A stretch of 5,483 nucleotides of DNA from an uncultured Fibrobacter sp. (GTDB lineage: Bacteria; Fibrobacterota; Fibrobacteria; Fibrobacterales; Fibrobacteraceae), in NCBI GenBank assembly GCA_947306025.1, contig CAMZFJ010000161.1, positions 1 to 5,483 of the forward strand, given 5' to 3'. Within the stretch, counting starts at the first letter, position 1. Each line of letters opens with the position of its first letter. Both the position numbers and the translations under genes were made by a program. Of the stretch, positions 4,817 to 5,483 are shown one piece after another. A model generated the notes under the pieces. That model saw nothing but the letters and a program-made list of their open reading frames with translations. It had not been told where the DNA came from and searched no databases.

Positions 4817-5483
4817 ATGAGAATCACATTTATTACCGGTCATTTGTGCAAGGAACGTCACGCGTTATTAAATGAACTGGCTCTTGATTTAGGAGAACTT
4901 GGGGCTAAGGTAACCGTTCTTACAGGATTCCCTTCACGACGAATCTCAGAAGAAGTAAAGAATTATTATCTTGACCATCCTGTAGAGCAAATCTCTGAAA
5001 ATGTCGTTGTCAAGAGAATTGGCTCTCGTGGCGGTGAAGGTGAAGGTTTGTTTGATCGAATGATTAAATACCTTCAGCTAACAAGGGTACTATACAAGGA
5101 ATCAAAGAAAACACCGACTGATGTGTATTATATATACAGCTCACCTCCGTTTCTTGGATGGATGGGCGCAAAGCTTGCGAAGTTTGCGCCTACTTTATAC
5201 AATGCACAGGATTTATTCCCTGATACCTTGATGCGTATTAAGGGACTTAAAGAATCAAACCCTTTGGTCAAGTATTTTCGATATAGGGAGAGGAAGGCTT
5301 ATCAAGGCAATACAAGGATCGTGACTATCTCTGAGGAGATGAAAGAGACCATTGCTTCTCATGGTTGCCCAAAAGATAAAATTGATGTAATCTATAACTG
5401 GGCGGATACAGAGAGTTTACATCATGTGGAGCGACAAGACAATGCTCTTATGAGTGAACTAGGAATTAATAAAGATGGGTTCA
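4817..5483 (+). CDS. Glycosyltransferase family 4, WbuB-like (3' end outside window)
   Basis: The frame opens at ATG 4817, three bases after the aminotransferase stop, with GGAG (4807-4810) inside the end of that gene. It remains open for 222 codons to the window edge. The N-terminal Rossmann half of a GT-B enzyme is recognisable: MRITFITGHL, then GAKVTVLTGFPSR (29-41), YIYSSPPFLGWMGAKLAK (105-122), YNAQDLFPDTL (128-138; compare YNLQDIWPDSL in WbuB-type proteins), VTISEEMKETI (169-179) and VIYNWADTE (191-199), where the second half begins. WbuB of E. coli transfers N-acetyl-fucosamine during O-antigen assembly; members of this group often act second, directly after the initiating PGT. The nucleotide-sugar binding motif ExGxxxxxxE lies beyond the edge and cannot be checked. 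Role inferred here: addition of the second sugar to the lipid-linked unit made by the PGT at 3241. Confidence 0.85.
   Translation, partial: MRITFITGHLCKERHALLNELALDLGELGAKVTVLTGFPSRRISEEVKNYYLDHPVEQISENVVVKRIGSRGGEGEGLFDRMIKYLQLTRVLYKESKKTPTDVYYIYSSPPFLGWMGAKLAKFAPTLYNAQDLFPDTLMRIKGLKESNPLVKYFRYRERKAYQGNTRIVTISEEMKETIASHGCPKDKIDVIYNWADTESLHHVERQDNALMSELGINKDGF

Noticed and set aside
1..5483. CRISPR array, tRNA or rRNA genes, IS element with terminal repeats
   Set aside because: No regularly spaced identical repeats, no cloverleaf or rRNA signature, and no DDE or HUH transposase frame are present.

Overview
The window is a stretch of a surface-polysaccharide (capsule, EPS or O-antigen) locus. 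The style suggests Fibrobacter or a relative in the FCB group. Grounds for this are the moderate, uneven GC content, a stand-alone Rpn/PDDEXK_2 nuclease gene of the kind abundant in Fibrobacter, dispersed GTCATTCC-type palindromes, and an order of tyrosine autokinase, phosphoglycosyl transferase (PGT), sugar-modifying genes and glycosyltransferase. The genus is inferred from style, not proven.

Layout from left to right. Bases 1-101 are the tyrosine-rich tail of a Wzc-like BY-kinase whose body lies outside the window. Bases 102-491 have no convincing gene: they hold a palindromic repeat, an AT-rich promoter-like patch, a possible 40-codon gene remnant and a short tandem duplication with hairpins over the next start. 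Bases 492-998 encode a PGT that has lost about 46 residues in frame, including the catalytic Asp-Glu motif. Bases 1010-1900, minus strand, encode the Rpn-type nuclease, with a repeat-rich upstream region to about 2103. Bases 2104-2361 encode a short chimeric ORF: its start resembles a PglD/NeuD acetyltransferase and its last residues match the beginning and end of a PGT.

From 2361 a tight plus-strand operon runs to the right edge: an HpcH/HpaI-type aldolase, an intact small PGT, a class IV (IlvE-like) aminotransferase and the first 222 codons of a WbuB-like glycosyltransferase. All are joined by overlaps or short gaps.

How it works together (inference): the intact PGT at 3241 starts the repeat unit on undecaprenyl phosphate, the glycosyltransferase extends it, and the BY-kinase upstream controls polymer length and export. 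The aldolase and aminotransferase could supply an unusual amino-acid or keto-acid building block. The broken PGT, the nuclease gene and the chimeric ORF look like the scar of a cassette exchange in which a new AT-richer module with its own PGT replaced older genes.
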